DNA of 64,000 bases from Glandiceps talaboti (GCF_964340395.1 NC_135560.1:13836098-13900097); one strand, 5' to 3'; counted from the first letter of the stretch, positions 43,226 to 56,644 are shown. Notes: generated by a model from the letters alone, not told the origin. Numbers and translations: made by a program.

Positions 43226-45514
43226 ATTCGTAGGCGGTCATATAGAGAACTTGTTTTAGCAATTTCAGTCAGATTTGGATCAGTATATTACCTAATTAGT
43301 CCGCTCGAAAATCTCGGCAAATGGGAAATCTCCCAGTATACTTACAGCAGACAATCAGCAATTATCGGCAAATGAGAATCATTGAACCTTAATGATGTTA
43401 TCAGAAGACTAAGTCACAATCAGCTCTACTATTATAGACCCACCATTATAATCTTACTGATCCGCGAAAGGGGAATAGAGCCAGTTGTACAGAACATGTG
43501 TCACAGACTTTCGTTTATTTCTTTTCACGAGAAAGTAATGTAACTATCTAATTAGAACTGTAAGTAACTTCAATCATACTTTAATTATAGGATTCGGAGT
43601 TTCCAAATTGCTCCCATATGTATTTCGTCTTTGTTCATTTCATGAAGAGTTGGTAACGTAGCAACAAAGCCTGCGGTTTTTTCTTAGAGTTTATTCAAAC
43701 AGGAAATGGAGTAGATTGCTCAAAGAAGCTTAGCGGAGATGTTATTAGGAGTGACACTCCGTTACAATTAACTGTAATCTCTTTTCCTATCTGTATTTCC
43801 TAGATCCTCTAAGGTAAATAGATTTGAATAGTTAATGAAACAAGAATTCTCATTTTGTTGTCATTGTATTTCCTCGTACGGCGATGTGTAGGTACAGGGA
43901 GTGCACCTTGTGGCGTGGAATGTAACCGAAAGATAATATATCGTCGACGATCTCGTCCTCTGGGATTGATTGATTTTATTCCCATTATATCGTTTGCGCT
44001 CCAACCAATTATTCTTACCTGTCAATCGTCTACCAACGTATGTTTGACGTCGCCTTTACTGCGATACTAGAGTAATCCGTAGAAAAATGTGGAAATAGAA
44101 CCAAAAATTTGAATAATCCATTAATATTCCCGTCTGAATGTGTCATTACAAATAATTCATCTTGTGTATGGAGTAGATGTTATAATGAAGGGAAGGCCTT
44201 ATATTCTGACCACTTTAAAATCTACATCATCAGATCCATATATGCATAATTGAGTGGTCATCAATCCTGTGTTTTCGGTATGGACGGTTGACTAAAGCAT
44301 TAAAGACAGACGTGTAAAACTTGAGATTGATGGGTTATTCTCTGATATGGATAGCGCAGTGTACATGTAGTTATTTTGTAATTCTGCAAGTTAGTTCGAT
44401 TTTTGTGGTCCAAGTTATTTTATTGTGTCGCCGGTACAGTTGTAGTGATTCCTATTAAGTGCCCGATAGGTGTTTGTCGGTTCAAATGTCGACTCAAAAT
44501 TGTCGCGGTTTATGAATGTAAATCCACCCTTTTGCTCAGTCTCCATTGTGTTTAAAAACCTAAAGCTTTTAATACCCGTCAGAAAAAAATGCAAGCTGAT
44601 TGTGCTCGGAATAAACTTGTGACCATGAACCGGTATGCACCTGCTAAAGTATCTGAGTGAGTGAGAACGAAGTTCAATTCATTTTATTATTTCTATGAGC
44701 TTCATTCCCACCCACTTAGCTATTGGTGCTCTGGAGGTCGAGTGTCCCATCATTTGTCATGGGAGATGCCGTAGGCAGACAATTTTCACAAGGAAAAAAA
44801 AACTCTACTCATTAACAAGCATTCAACAAACACACACAGAGAGTGAGCAAACTGATGGATGCTATTACTCAAAGAAAAAACTCGTTGAATCGTGAGCAGT
44901 TAATAGTCAAACGCATAGCATGGTCGTATCTGTATAGAGCCCATCAGTGTGAGCAACGTAGTGTACAGCCGAAGACTTGATAAGCAATTTGCCATTGGAA
45001 ATCCATTTTCAATTAAATCCCCTCTTGACCTTTCTATGTCTTTGCAAGTGGCTTTTTATTAATGTAATCAAGTATTCCGTGTGTCATTCCTCAACTTTAT
45101 TTCACGTACTTGGAGATTTTATCAGATAAAATATATAAATGTGCTTCTTATGGGATTAGATAGGGATTTGTAGACGTGTTCGATAAATGTGGCGTCGTCA
45201 AATCTGTATATGCAGTAGGCACTTTTCACATAGAATGTACTAGTACGTGTCTTGCCGGTCTACCTATTGTACTACAACGCCGCCACAACTAGAAAGTCGT
45301 TTCCTATCAAATGGGAGACGTTAATATTTAAAGGGAGCCGCGGTGTTTCTTAATTCTTACCGCATCCGATTAACCTTTCCTTTGACGTAATATTTTTAAA
45401 GTATATAAACGACTGAATTATCAATATATATATATATATATATATATCAACTGCTTTTCTGACAGGTTATTCGCTGGATGATATATTTGCTAGACTATTA
45501 AAATAAATGTTTAT

Positions 45515-45566
45515 TGTGTGAGAGAGAGAGAAAGAGAGAGATAGAGAGAGAGGGAGAGAGAGAGGG

Positions 45567-45650
<84 letters not shown>
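45515..45650. repeat. (GA)n microsatellite
   Basis: An imperfect first 50 bp followed by a pure GA tract. A short (TA)n lies at 45425-45448. Confidence 0.97.
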
Positions 45651-45653
<3 letters not shown>

Positions 45654-46567
45654 CAAAGGGTTTCCAGATAGTAGTAACGTGTATGTCCAGAGAAAAATGA
45701 CGAATGAGATTTGTGAAAATGAAAATTTGACACATTAAGATTTGTTTGCACCGGTGTAAAAGAAGAATAAAATATTCAACAGAGAATCAACGACACAGCA
45801 CTGTAATATAATCCACTTATTCTTTACATGAATTAAAATTAATATAGATTGAAATCAATTTGGTAAGCTATCACGTTTTTTTTCATTTAAAATGAATCTT
45901 GCACTAATTATTTTCATCTACTGTTCATTAATTCATCTGTTTAGTTATATATTTGTTGGAGAATTTTACATAAGGTAAGTTTAAGATTAGTTCAAGAGTT
46001 TTATCTTTTTATATATCAATCTCTTGTCATTTACATGTACTCTGATTGTTCGTCCTTCCATACCAATCACAACTGTTACTCACAACACACACTGTTTATA
46101 GCAGGAACACCATCTTCTGTCTGCGGACCTCAAATTCGGTCGTAGCACAACTTTGGCCGCCATATTGACCTTTAATTATGATAACGACGGTACCCATTTT
46201 CAAAGCGCCTTCTACAATGAATGACATAATACAGTCGTTACCCACTGGCACATACATATATCGGCACAAATTTCAACAACAGCCCTTGACAATCAGCATG
46301 TACAAGTTCACCGCAAAGGACAACCAAACAACCCTGATTTTCTGATGGCCGATAAGTCATACTCTAAATAATACTCTAAATAATATACTGTACACACCAT
46401 AGATACCACGTCATGTGACAGCTGGTCTTTGTTGCTGTCTGGAGGTCATGGGCGAATCCGATAGTTTACACGAATATGTTTACCACCTTATCAACAAATA
46501 TACCAAGCATATAGTAGAATGTAGAAAACAGCCATGTTTCTGATGAATTTATGATTGAATATCTCGT

Positions 46568-46572
<5 letters not shown>

Positions 46573-46645
<73 letters not shown>
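46573..46645. repeat. (TA)n microsatellite
   Basis: About 36 TA units, directly adjoining the palindrome at 46643-46811. A shorter TA run continues on its other side. Confidence 0.97.
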
Positions 46646-46648
<3 letters not shown>

Positions 46649-46811
46649 TTGGTAGTTCTGGAACTCTTTCTTGGTTGTAACTCGGAGTTTCACGCATCGG
46701 AGTTTCACGCATCGTGCGATCATCAGACAACTGATGAGTTGTCTGATGATCGCACGATGCGTGAAACTCCGAGTTACAACCAAGAAAGAGTTCCAGAACT
46801 ACCAAAACTAT
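46643..46811. mobile_element. Perfect palindrome (foldback element) inserted in a TA tract
   Basis: The right arm 46738-46811 is a perfect 74-bp reverse complement of the left arm, apart from a 15-bp tandem duplication (CGGAGTTTCACGCAT twice) present only in the left arm. The loop is six bases (TGATGA). It begins ATAGTTTTGGTAG and ends CTACCAAAACTAT and is flanked by TA repeats on both sides, consistent with TA target preference. Confidence 0.75.
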
Positions 46812-47263
46812 ATATATATATATACAAAAAATACATGTGACATTTATATATGTCTATATATATACCTGATATACAACAATCGTTGTAATCGAGTTTCACT
46901 TTCCAGATCTCTTGTTACAGATATACAACAAACGATAAACACTGACGGTTTTATTGTATCTGGAGAAACATCCGTCAGAGTAAATTGGGGATTTCCTTTG
47001 ACATCTTAGGCTGATTACAACCAATCTCACATCACCATTACGATGCGATGAATGCGTCAACTCTAGAACTTTGAATACTGACATAAGTTGTGTCTAGCGT
47101 CTCTCATGTACATATAACCAGGAATCTTTCTCGTCTAAGACTGCATTCAGAAACACCTGAAGTACCCCTCCCAAGTTTCATTAGCACTCACCAGATGGTT
47201 ATATAATTGTAAATACAATAATTATGGTTCCTTCTAAGTCTCCTAAGAAGATGTATCTTCTGA

Positions 47264-47575
47264 TTAATATTTGTCCTTTCTTGTTTTCCATGCTATTACC
47301 TTTCGTTCTGATCTTATATACAAATATATGTCATTCTCACTGTCTTCTTCTAAACCAAACTCTTCTTCTACTATGTCTAAATCACAACTACTGTCTCTAC
47401 TGTCACTCTCTTCTTGTGAACCAAACTCTTCTTCCACTATGTCTAAATCACAACTACTGTCTCTACTGTCACTCTCTTCTTGTGAACCAAACTCTTCTGC
47501 CACTATGTCTAAACTACAACTACTGTCTCTACTGTCACTGTCTTCACTGCTATCACTCTTGTCTTGTCTAAATTA
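47264..47575 (-). repeat. 66-bp minisatellite, open on the minus strand as an acidic repeat
   Basis: Repeat landmark CTATGTCTAA recurs at 47371, 47437 and 47503, an exact 66-bp period, for about 3.3 units. On the minus strand the units read EEFGSQEESDSRDSSCDLDI plus V, giving a roughly 100-codon open frame bounded by TAA upstream and ending RKDKY. No ATG begins it. It could be an exon of an unknown gene or a chance open frame kept by the 66-bp (3n) period. Confidence 0.5.
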
Positions 47576-47736
47576 CTATACAAAACGCCAGATGTGGCCA
47601 CACACGTACAGTTCGTCATGCAGCGCAATTAAAATTCTCTCTTGTTAACTTTCAAGATTTATCAGTGATTTAAAATTTGTACTTGGTAGTAGTGAGTTCC
47701 ATAAAAGTTTGGTCCATGGATAGAGTGAGTACTCTT

Positions 47737-48040
47737 TGACAACCACAACATATTCGCTGAAAATTGTTAAAATACAATAATTAAACGTTGTGCATCAGTG
47801 GTTGATATTATCCAGAAACAGGTTGAAATATTGATTGCCGTTGAAGGCGCTGATTTTTTGAGTGTGGACCCAAAAATCAATTTGATTTGATTTTGTTTTG
47901 TTTTGTTTTGTGTTCAGCTACAAAAAATACCTTTATCTACAGGTGATGCAATACTATTTAGAGTGTACGATATTACGAGTAAGTTATTGTACCTAACAAA
48001 TTTTTTTTTTAAACGTTCCAGTTACAACTAGTGCAGCTCT
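47737..48040 (+). repeat. Dispersed repeat family R1, copy C
   Basis: GACAACCACAACATATTCGC, GGCGCTGATTTTTTGAGTGT, GTGTACGATATTACGAGTAA and CCAGTTACAACTAGTGCAGC follow the same order as copies A and B. Confidence 0.65.
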
Positions 48041-48723
48041 AATACTAAAGTAGAAGGGGTTTTCACTTTTTAGCACGTGTAGTACGATCAGAAACTTCGC
48101 AGTCTGATCACTGCATTTTACGGGCGATGACTCATCGACTGGCAATTGCCAAATGAGAATGGTTGTATCTGTAGCAAACTGTGGTTGCCAAAAGCTGTCC
48201 ACACCTGACACTAGGCGTTTTACTGACTTTGTCTGATGCACATCTAGGTTAAAGCCTGTCACTTCTGTATCTGGCATGTACGTACTTTTAAATTCCATGG
48301 CATGCATGCATGGCAGTAGACATTATTTCAGGCTTAATACAGGATGAGATGTTACCCAGCCCATTTTTTTACACATTAACCTCTCTTCTGCGTTTGACCT
48401 GACCTGCTGCGAAACTCAGAAAAGTTGTCACCCGTTAGCAACTACATACGGTTGTGACCGTTCAAAACCAATTAGGACATAAAGCTGATATCAAAGACAG
48501 AGACACATCCCTGGCTTTGAATATTTTTCCACTTGTCAATTTTCAATCCTTGATTGATGTTTGTTGGAATGGAAAATACAGAAGTTCGGTGGGTTGCATG
48601 TTTACTGGAATACCACAGTAGTATGGTGGATTGCGAATTGCATTAGTTATTGCGTCAAGTATAGATTATTTTACGGAAAGATCTAACGCCTAACAAAAAC
48701 GATTGCGTGGTTCCGATTACGCT

Positions 48724-49072
48724 CAATTTTAGAATAGGTAGGATAGGTAGATTTTTTATTTTATTTATATATATATTGTTTTTCATATGTGAGTTTCTAA
48801 TTCAGGTAGTTATGTTTTCTGTTGTTTTCCATATGGTCTCTGTGTCATTGGTTTCTTCTCATCAGATGTACAGCCATACATCACAGATTGGAAGAACAGT
48901 TTTATATTGTCTTTTAAGTTGATGTGAGTTTCCGCATCCATTATTTCTTGCGAGACTTTACAATTTTCGCGATTTATTATTTTTTTCTCAAATTCGTTAA
49001 AAAAGTTTAGGGACGGCAGTTAAAAATTGGATGGGGTCGGGTAACCGGAACCAAACAATTTTTTAGACCTAA
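48724..49072 (+). repeat. Dispersed repeat family R2, copy A
   Basis: About 350 bp, matching 55582-55920 in the same orientation. Shared blocks include GTTGTTTTCCATATGGTCTC, GATTGGAAGAACAGTTT, GTTTCCGCATCCA and GATGGGGTCGGGTAACCG. Origin unknown; possibly a retroposon 3' end. Confidence 0.75.
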
Positions 49073-49633
49073 TAACCATAAAACGTGGTGGATTACTAGA
49101 TCATCATGTATATTTAAGAACTTAAATGATAAACCTGAAAATGATAAAATCTCATGATCAACTTATAATAATGAGTAGATAGGATGGTAGCGCTTGTCAT
49201 ACCTGGTAATGTGACCTTAAATAATATTTTTTCATGACACTTGAGGTCTTATCACTTTATTGGCGACTCCAAGACACACAGTTAAGCTTGTTGACTTGAA
49301 AGTTAAACAAATTGAAATGGTAAACACATCCAAAGTTTAGATAGGCATCTAGTGAATGAATTGAATAAATAAATCCACGTTTTTGTTAATTGAATCATAA
49401 GTAATCTCATTACAGCTATAGAATCAAATATGAACTCAGTCCTCAGCTCATTAAGAGTGGATATGATCGGATTAGTTCCAAATTGCGGTTGATATTATTT
49501 GTTCCAAGTTTTGAAATCTTTTGCGATTAAGAATGATCTGACACATCTGCAATGGGCAAAGCGCTTCTATGAAGTTGACAATAAAATTGCAAGATAAAGT
49601 TTTAAATGCCCTAATTTGTATCAGTTGATTATT

Positions 49634-50757
49634 AAAACAAAGATTTTGCTCTCTCCACGGTGGTTAAAATGAAAACTACTGTACAACGAGTGTTGATTCT
49701 TGTGAAACGGAACTCAGTATGTAGCCGCGGTTAATTTTAAAGTCTATGATCGTTATAATAAGACAAACTCTAGATTACGGTCATAGGGCAAGTAATGGAA
49801 GAACCTACAATGGTTTCATATGCACACGGAAGACTTCCCCGACGTTCATAAACTGTTAATCAACCATTACGTGGCCCATTAATGAGCATTACCATTGATT
49901 AAGCAATGAACCATAAGACTGGGTTTTATCATCACCACATCAAGAGTTATGTGTATGACGCAAACTTAAATCGTCCGCCATCGCTCAGTATCCCTGTTAC
50001 CATTACCATTGTCGTCATCATCATCATCGTCATCGTCGTCGTCGCCATCATCAATATTGTCACGACTGTCACTGTCACCATCACCACCACTATCCCCACC
50101 ACCATGTTCATCACCACCACCACCACCACCACCACCACCACCACCATTATTATTATTACAACCGCCATCAGTAACAATAATTACAATTTGTTTGAGCTGT
50201 AGTAGAGTACTATTTCAATAATTCAATCAATCAATCGATCGATCGATCAATTAGTCAATCAATAAAAACAGCCGGTTTGTCGAGTCGGGATCATCCTCCC
50301 AACTGATGTACATCGTGTATTGATTCATCCATATGCTCATTTTAACAGGTCAATCTGTTCAAACTCGTACACAAAGTTGCTTACATTAGACAAACTTTGA
50401 CCTTTCGTATTATGTGTAATCACCTAAATACTCCTACGTCGATGTATTCTAGACACATGCTCCTCGTTATTGCAAATAAATCAAAGAATTCTTACGCTGC
50501 AATAATTACATTTGATTTCTCAGTTTCTCAGTGGAAATTGTGACACATTGAAACAAGTTGAGTGAAAAACGACCGTTTATGATATATTTTGAACTTAAAC
50601 GTTTCACGTACACTGGATAGAAATAGCTTAGAAGTAGTACAGAGATTACTTTGATTTGGGCAATTTTACCTCACGTTTACTTTTTTTCTCAAAAGCTAAT
50701 TAGTCACGGTGGAAGTACTGTATACCAGTCACTAGAATAGAACCAATACCGTGATTT
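49634..50757. repeat. 1,124-bp tandem duplication, unit 1
   Basis: Nearly identical to 50758-51881, with only a handful of base differences noticed (for example GGAAGAACC versus GGAAGGACC). The unit contains CCA and CAAT/CGAT simple repeats. No gene inside; the Thr/Ile-rich ORF is microsatellite-derived. Confidence 0.95.
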
Positions 50758-51881
50758 AAAACAACACTTTTGCTCGCTCCACGGTGGTTAAAATGAAAAC
50801 TACTGTACAACGAGTGTTGATTCTTGTGAAACGGAACTCAGTATGTAGCCGCGGTTAATTTTAAAGTCTATGATCGTTATAATAAGACAAACTCTAGATT
50901 ACGGTCATAGGGCAAGTAATGGAAGGACCTACAATGGTTTCATATGCACACGGAAGACTTCCCCGACGTTCATAAACTGTTAATCAACCATTACGTGGCC
51001 CATTAATGAGCATTACCATTGATTAAGCAATGAACCATAAGACTGGGTTTTATCATCACCACATCAAGAGTTATGTGTATGACGCAAACTTAAATCGTCC
51101 GCCATCGCTCAGTATCCCTGTTACCATTACCATTGTCGTCATCATCATCATCGTCATCGTCGTCGTCGCCATCATCAATATTGTCACGACTGTCACTGTC
51201 ACCATCACCACCACTATCACCACCACCATGTTCATCACCACCACCACCACCACCACCACCACCACCACCATTATTATTATTACAACCGCCATCAGTAATA
51301 ATAATTACAATTTGTTTGAGCTGTAGTAGAGTACTATTTCAATAATTCAATCAATCAATCGATCGATCGATCAATTAGTCAATCAATAAAAACAGCCGGT
51401 TTGTCGAGTCGGGATCATCCTCCCAACTGATGTACATCGTGTATTGATTCATCCATATGCTCATTTTAACAGGTCAATCTGTTCAAACTCGTACACAAAG
51501 TTGCTTACATTAGACAAACTTTGACCTTTCGTATTATGTGTAATCACCTAAATACTCCTACGTCGATGTATTCTAGACACATGCTCCTCGTTATTGCAAA
51601 TAAATCAAAGAATTCTTACGCTGCAATAATTACATTTGATTTCTCAGTTTCTCAGTGGAAATTGTGACACATTGAAACAAGTTGAGTGAAAAACGACCGT
51701 TTATGATATATTTTGAACTTAAACGTTTCACGTACACTGGATAGAAATAGCTTAGAAGTAGTACAGAGATTACTTTGATTTGGGCAATTTTACCTCACGT
51801 TTACTTTTTTTCTCAAAAGCTAATTAGTCACGGTGGAAGTACTGTATACCAGTCACTAGAATAGAACCAATACCGTGATTT
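50758..51881. repeat. 1,124-bp tandem duplication, unit 2
   Basis: Second copy, directly abutting unit 1. It ends at GTGATTT, after which the sequences diverge. Confidence 0.95.
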
Positions 51882-51910
51882 TATTCATACAATACTCACC
51901 ACATTTTTTT

Positions 51911-52090
51911 AAAACTATTTTGTTCTAAGTACAGTAACTTACTCGTAATATCGTACACCCTGAACAGTATTGCATCACCTGTGGGTAAACATATTTTTTG
52001 AAGCTATATACATGATAGGTCAAAACAAATTTATTTTTAGGTCCGCACCCAAAAAAACAGCGACCTCAACAGCGATTTCAACCTGTTTAT
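51911..52090 (-). repeat. Dispersed repeat family R1, copy D (inverted, partial)
   Basis: The reverse strand reads AAACAGGTTGAAAT, GTCGCTGTTTTTTTGGGTGC, then CAGGTGATGCAATACTGTTC and GTGTACGATATTACGAGTAA. It starts just after the tandem duplication. Confidence 0.65.
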
Positions 52091-53036
52091 GTACTGCTTA
52101 TGGACAATGTATAATTATTGGTAGCTGCTAGCACAGCTTCAAAGGACCTGTTTGGATAAGGCTTAAAATTTAGGTATGACAAACGGTTGACTGGCACAGC
52201 TGTTTGGAAAAAAGTTGGTTCAACACAATAAGATGATCCTATGTAGTCATTAGGGCTCCACTGCCACTGATAAGATAACATTGATGAGAGAACCTGGGAT
52301 TGAAACCTTGGCCTTTTAGTCAATCAATGATTGTATGATCGAAGTATACAGCGAAATGTAAAATGGCCACGTGAGAAAAGTTGTATGAGCTGTACCTGGT
52401 CGAACATTAAAGAGAGTGTCGTGGTGAGATAAAACGTAATTGGATGAGCGTAATGATGTAAGAAGGATGAGGATACGTAATCAGTTTCAATTTAACGGTA
52501 AAATAAGGTAGCAGTAAACGTGTGTCCGACTTGGAAGCCGATAAAAGGCGTCTTAAAATGAGTGTTATAATGGCAGAGTCTAAAGGTGTGCCTTACACGG
52601 CCTCGAAGGTAATTTCTCATTCATTACATCATGTCGAAATAAAACCCTGTGAACAAACGCACAAAGCCAGCGTGACTTGCTTCAGATTTTCCATCCAAGA
52701 AATTGGATTATGGATGTTAAATTGTTAGCACGATCCAGTTGACGATGTTTTAGTGGTAATGCACCACGTGCAGAGTGTACGAATCAAACCGTTTCCGACA
52801 AGATTTCACGCTTCTATGGTTTGTAGACAGAAGGATAAACTATACTAATTGAGGTAATGTTTCATACAACAGTGAATCATCACGTGTTTCCTTCGTAAGT
52901 CTACATATCAGTAGTGTTAGTATTCTGTAGTCGACAAGCTTGAATGGAGGCTAACGATTATTACACCTGTACATTAAGCCAATAATTATGTTTGTCTTTT
53001 CAGTACACGAAGGCAACTCTACATGCAGTGAATAAT

Positions 53037-53250
53037 GGCTATCAGATATACACTGTACATGTATATAATAGCTATAAGATACATACTGTATGTACTTGCT
53101 ATCAGATGTATACTGTATATAATAGCTATCAGATATATACTGTATATAATAGATATCAGATATATACTGTGTATAATAGCTATCAGATATATACTGTATA
53201 CAATTGCTCAGATATATACTGTATACAATTGCTATCAGATATGTACAGTA
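53037..53250. repeat. 27-bp minisatellite
   Basis: About eight units of TATCAGATATATACTGTATA plus AATAGC, with small variations. Overlapping Ile/Tyr-rich ORFs are artefacts. Confidence 0.9.
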
Positions 53251-53416
53251 TATAGGATATATAGATACTGTCTCTACATCTATGTCAGTTTCAATGTATT
53301 TCATTTCCTGTAGTCAATTACTTGTGTGTCCATTTCCACAATTATTTTGTCATGGAGATTTTGACGGCATTGCAAACCACATTCTGCTCTTATTTTGTTT
53401 GGGTTGTTGGTTGGTG

Positions 53417-53452
53417 TTTGTTTGTTTGTTTGTTTGTTTGTTTGTTTGTTTG
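53417..53452. repeat. (TTTG)n microsatellite
   Basis: About eight TTTG units. Confidence 0.95.
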
Positions 53453-53865
53453 GGGTGTTATAGGTCATCAAATCCAAACCTATATGCTGTCGTTCTAGTC
53501 CACTATACTAGTACATCTGAAGAAATATTTTTGGTAGGCTCGCCAGTAATATTTTACCCAGAATGCTATTCAATCATACCTTATCTTCTTGTCTGTCTAC
53601 GGATACATTTCTAGTATTGTATTTCTTCCCTAGTTACTGAATTTTTTCCAATGCATTTATTTATTAATGTACATACTCTCTGGCGAAATGAATATACTTA
53701 CTATCCTCGACAGAGTCCAATATGTTTTTAAATATACTAATTTTTATTGTCTATTTGGAAAATATATCAGGGATGTAAATAACATGTTTTGCTGCGTTCA
53801 CAGAACCCCTATTCCACCTTGTTTTAAAGAATTAATAATTATTTTCATGAGAGCTGTGTGCGAGC

Positions 53866-54348
53866 TTCCTTCTGAATATCAACAGTGTATTTACATTCCA
53901 TTTCGTGATGTGACTGCTAGATACGTCACAACAGTATCGTGTAGATGTGGGAGTAGGTGAAAAGGGATTCCGCTAACGCCATTTCTAATATTACACTCTG
54001 TGTATAATGAAGACCAGACACTCGCACACTTCGTACATTTAGCTGGCCTTGATCGACTATAAGAAGCTTTTTATTCCATGAAAGTTCTTCACGAATGAAA
54101 ATTTAAGCAGAATCCTATCGCCTTTCACTCGCATACCAACAGTGTGTTTATATTCAATTTCGTGCTGTAACTTCTAGATGCGTCACAACAGTGTGACGTA
54201 GGTATTGAGAATCTGTTCTGTTTTAAACACATCATTCTTGTTTTCAATTGTACTGTGAAAGTTTTCTCCTGAATATCAACGGTGTATTTACATTACATTT
54301 CGTGGTGCGAGTGGTCCGTGCGTCACAACTATGCAATATGATGTAGAT
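53866..54348. repeat. Three spaced, diverged direct repeats of about 80 bp
   Basis: Copies near 53866-53948, 54122-54206 and 54262-54348 share ATCAACAGTGTATTTACATT, CATTTCGTG and GCGTCACAAC-type blocks in the same order. Confidence 0.65.
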
Positions 54349-54356
54349 GTAGATCT

Positions 54357-55581
54357 TGAAAATGTCAGACTCTTTTCAAATAGATCCTACTAGAACCACT
54401 ACACCTGTAAATTTGTTCAATTTATCAAATTGTTTCTGCTCTGAAGAGCCAGACTATTTATCGCCGCAACCATTATATATACACCAGTCGGACTTAATTC
54501 GTAGAGTGTTTTACTGTCACGTACATAATGTATCAGCGCGTATATGATGCTCAAGGTCGTGGTGTCTTTTTTTCAAATCAGCATACACTCTTGTTTTAAT
54601 GTCTTAATTGACTTATTTAGAAAAAAACCGTGTTATCAGCTCAGATACGATCTACAATTAAGACGTAGAAGTCCATGTAACAAGTAGATGACAGTCTCAA
54701 ATTTACAACTAGTCATTTTGGCGCCAACTGCACACTCGAAATTCTTGAAATAAATTTAGAAAACTGTTACAGGCAACTCAACAGGTTTACTGAATATTTG
54801 TATGGCGGAAGTTAGTCATTTTAAAGATAATCTTGTCAAGCTGAGAGAGGAGATTTGGTCTGATTTCCAAATTAACTTGAAATTACTTTAGCTGCTGGTC
54901 CAATACGATTTAGCTGAAGTCGACTCAATGAATTGATCACACTAACACAATCTGATTTACTCGCTGAAGAGAATTTCAAGACCCTCTCAAAATATTATAG
55001 TTATTTTTAATTTTGCCAAAACAAAGAAGACATTTGCATCTGTTAATTGAAATTTGAAATGGAGTTGACGAATGTGGTGGAGTTTTTGTCGACATTGATT
55101 TTTTTTTTAAATTATTCACACCCAGCTTGACATCTCGTCACCTTCTTCGTCGGTAAGTGGTGAAAGTGACACGTTTTAATGCACACCTGGGAACTAAATC
55201 GATCAAATCCTTACACCTGACCCCCATGTTTAGTTAAAACGACGAAACGCACAAACTGTAATTTCATGTACTTACATCTAGTAATTTCAGTGTTTATGCT
55301 TTCCCCGATGCTTTCATAGATAGATCTAATGGGAATACTTTCCCATTTTTACCATTAACCATACTGCATTGTACATTTTCTGTCAGACAGCCTTTCTGAC
55401 ACAAACGTTTTGCAATTCGATGGAGAGTTCGACCCGTATACAGTTTATCGATCAAACGAGGGAGTTTCTAATATGCCAATCAAATTGAAATCAAGAATAC
55501 CATGTTGACTGTATTACAAAGTTAAATGTTTTACAATTACTGTACAGCATTTAAGTTTGGTACTAAGATTAAATTTTACAT
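54357..55581. other. Intergenic stretch
   Basis: No repeat, RNA or coding feature recognised. Confidence 0.5.
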
Positions 55582-55920
55582 TCAATTTTAGAATTTTTGG
55601 GGTAGGTTTATTTATTTGTATTTTTTTTCATGTGTGAGTGTCTAGTTCAAGTATTTATGTTTTCCGTTGTTTTCCATATGGTCTCTGTGTTATTGGTTTC
55701 TTCTCATCAGAATACAGCCATTACAGATTGGAAGAACAGTTTAACCTTTAAATTTCTTTTTAGGTTGATGTCAGTTTCCGCATCCACTGGTTCTCGCGAG
55801 ACTTCACAATTTTCGTGATTTTATTATTTTTATCTCGAATACGTAAAAAAAAATTTAGAATCGGCAGTGAAAAATTAGATGGGGTCGGGTAACCGTAACC
55901 AAACATTTTTTTAGGCCTAA
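55582..55920 (+). repeat. Dispersed repeat family R2, copy B
   Basis: See copy A at 48724-49072. This copy has small deletions and about 15-20 percent divergence by eye. Confidence 0.75.
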
Positions 55921-56532
55921 CTGAACTTATAAACTCTCAGTAGATTGGTTACGTTCAAGTTACGTTAGACATGGTGATGCGTGTCTTTTTTTCTTTCTTT
56001 TTTTCTTTTTTTTCGATCTACGAAATAGCCAACATCGTCATTTGATGATTATAATGGTTCTGTGGGAGTACTTGTAGTACAGTAGCACTCTCCATAGTGA
56101 TGAAATACACATCAGGAGTTTTGATATGTTTTTAAAGAAATGCAGATTTCAATGACAGTAACACTTCAGTGCTTGTTTATTGAGCAGCTACCAAAGGTCA
56201 AGACTATCCAACGTTACAGCTCACGTTAACGTTCGGATTCCTTCTAGTGACGAGTTATTAATCTTGTCGTGTTGTGATTCGAATATAAACTTTTGGTTAC
56301 ATTGAATTCCAGGTATTCACGACTTATATGAAGCTACGTTTGTATCTTAGTTTTCAAACGAACGTCTTGGGAATCACATTGTTCTGTTCACAGGTTTAGA
56401 AATATCACGAGTAAATGTGAGGATGTTGATGATGGCAATATCTAATACATGTAAACTGTCAGAAGAAGTGAAGGTTTTGAAGATTGTCTCACATTTATCA
56501 GTTTTCCGAAACTTAAGATATAAGAAAGATAA

Positions 56533-56626
<94 letters not shown>

Positions 56627-56644
56627 CAAACAGACAGACAGACA

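Larger units (their letters stand above)
43226..47263. other. Intergenic region after the GPCR
   Basis: Contains the GPCR 3' flank (first AATAAA at 44610-44615), TA and GA microsatellites, and the perfect palindrome at 46643-46811. No convincing gene. Confidence 0.6.

Noticed and set aside
47993-48307. 104-codon minus-strand ORF beside repeat R1 copy C
   Set aside because: It looks somewhat protein-like, but its end runs into the repeat and no domain is recognised. The similar ORF at 52087-52323 beside R1 copy D shares no sequence with it.
49906-51326. Duplicated Thr/Ile-rich ORFs
   Set aside because: They come from CCA and TCA simple repeats within the 1,124-bp duplication and carry no protein-like signal.
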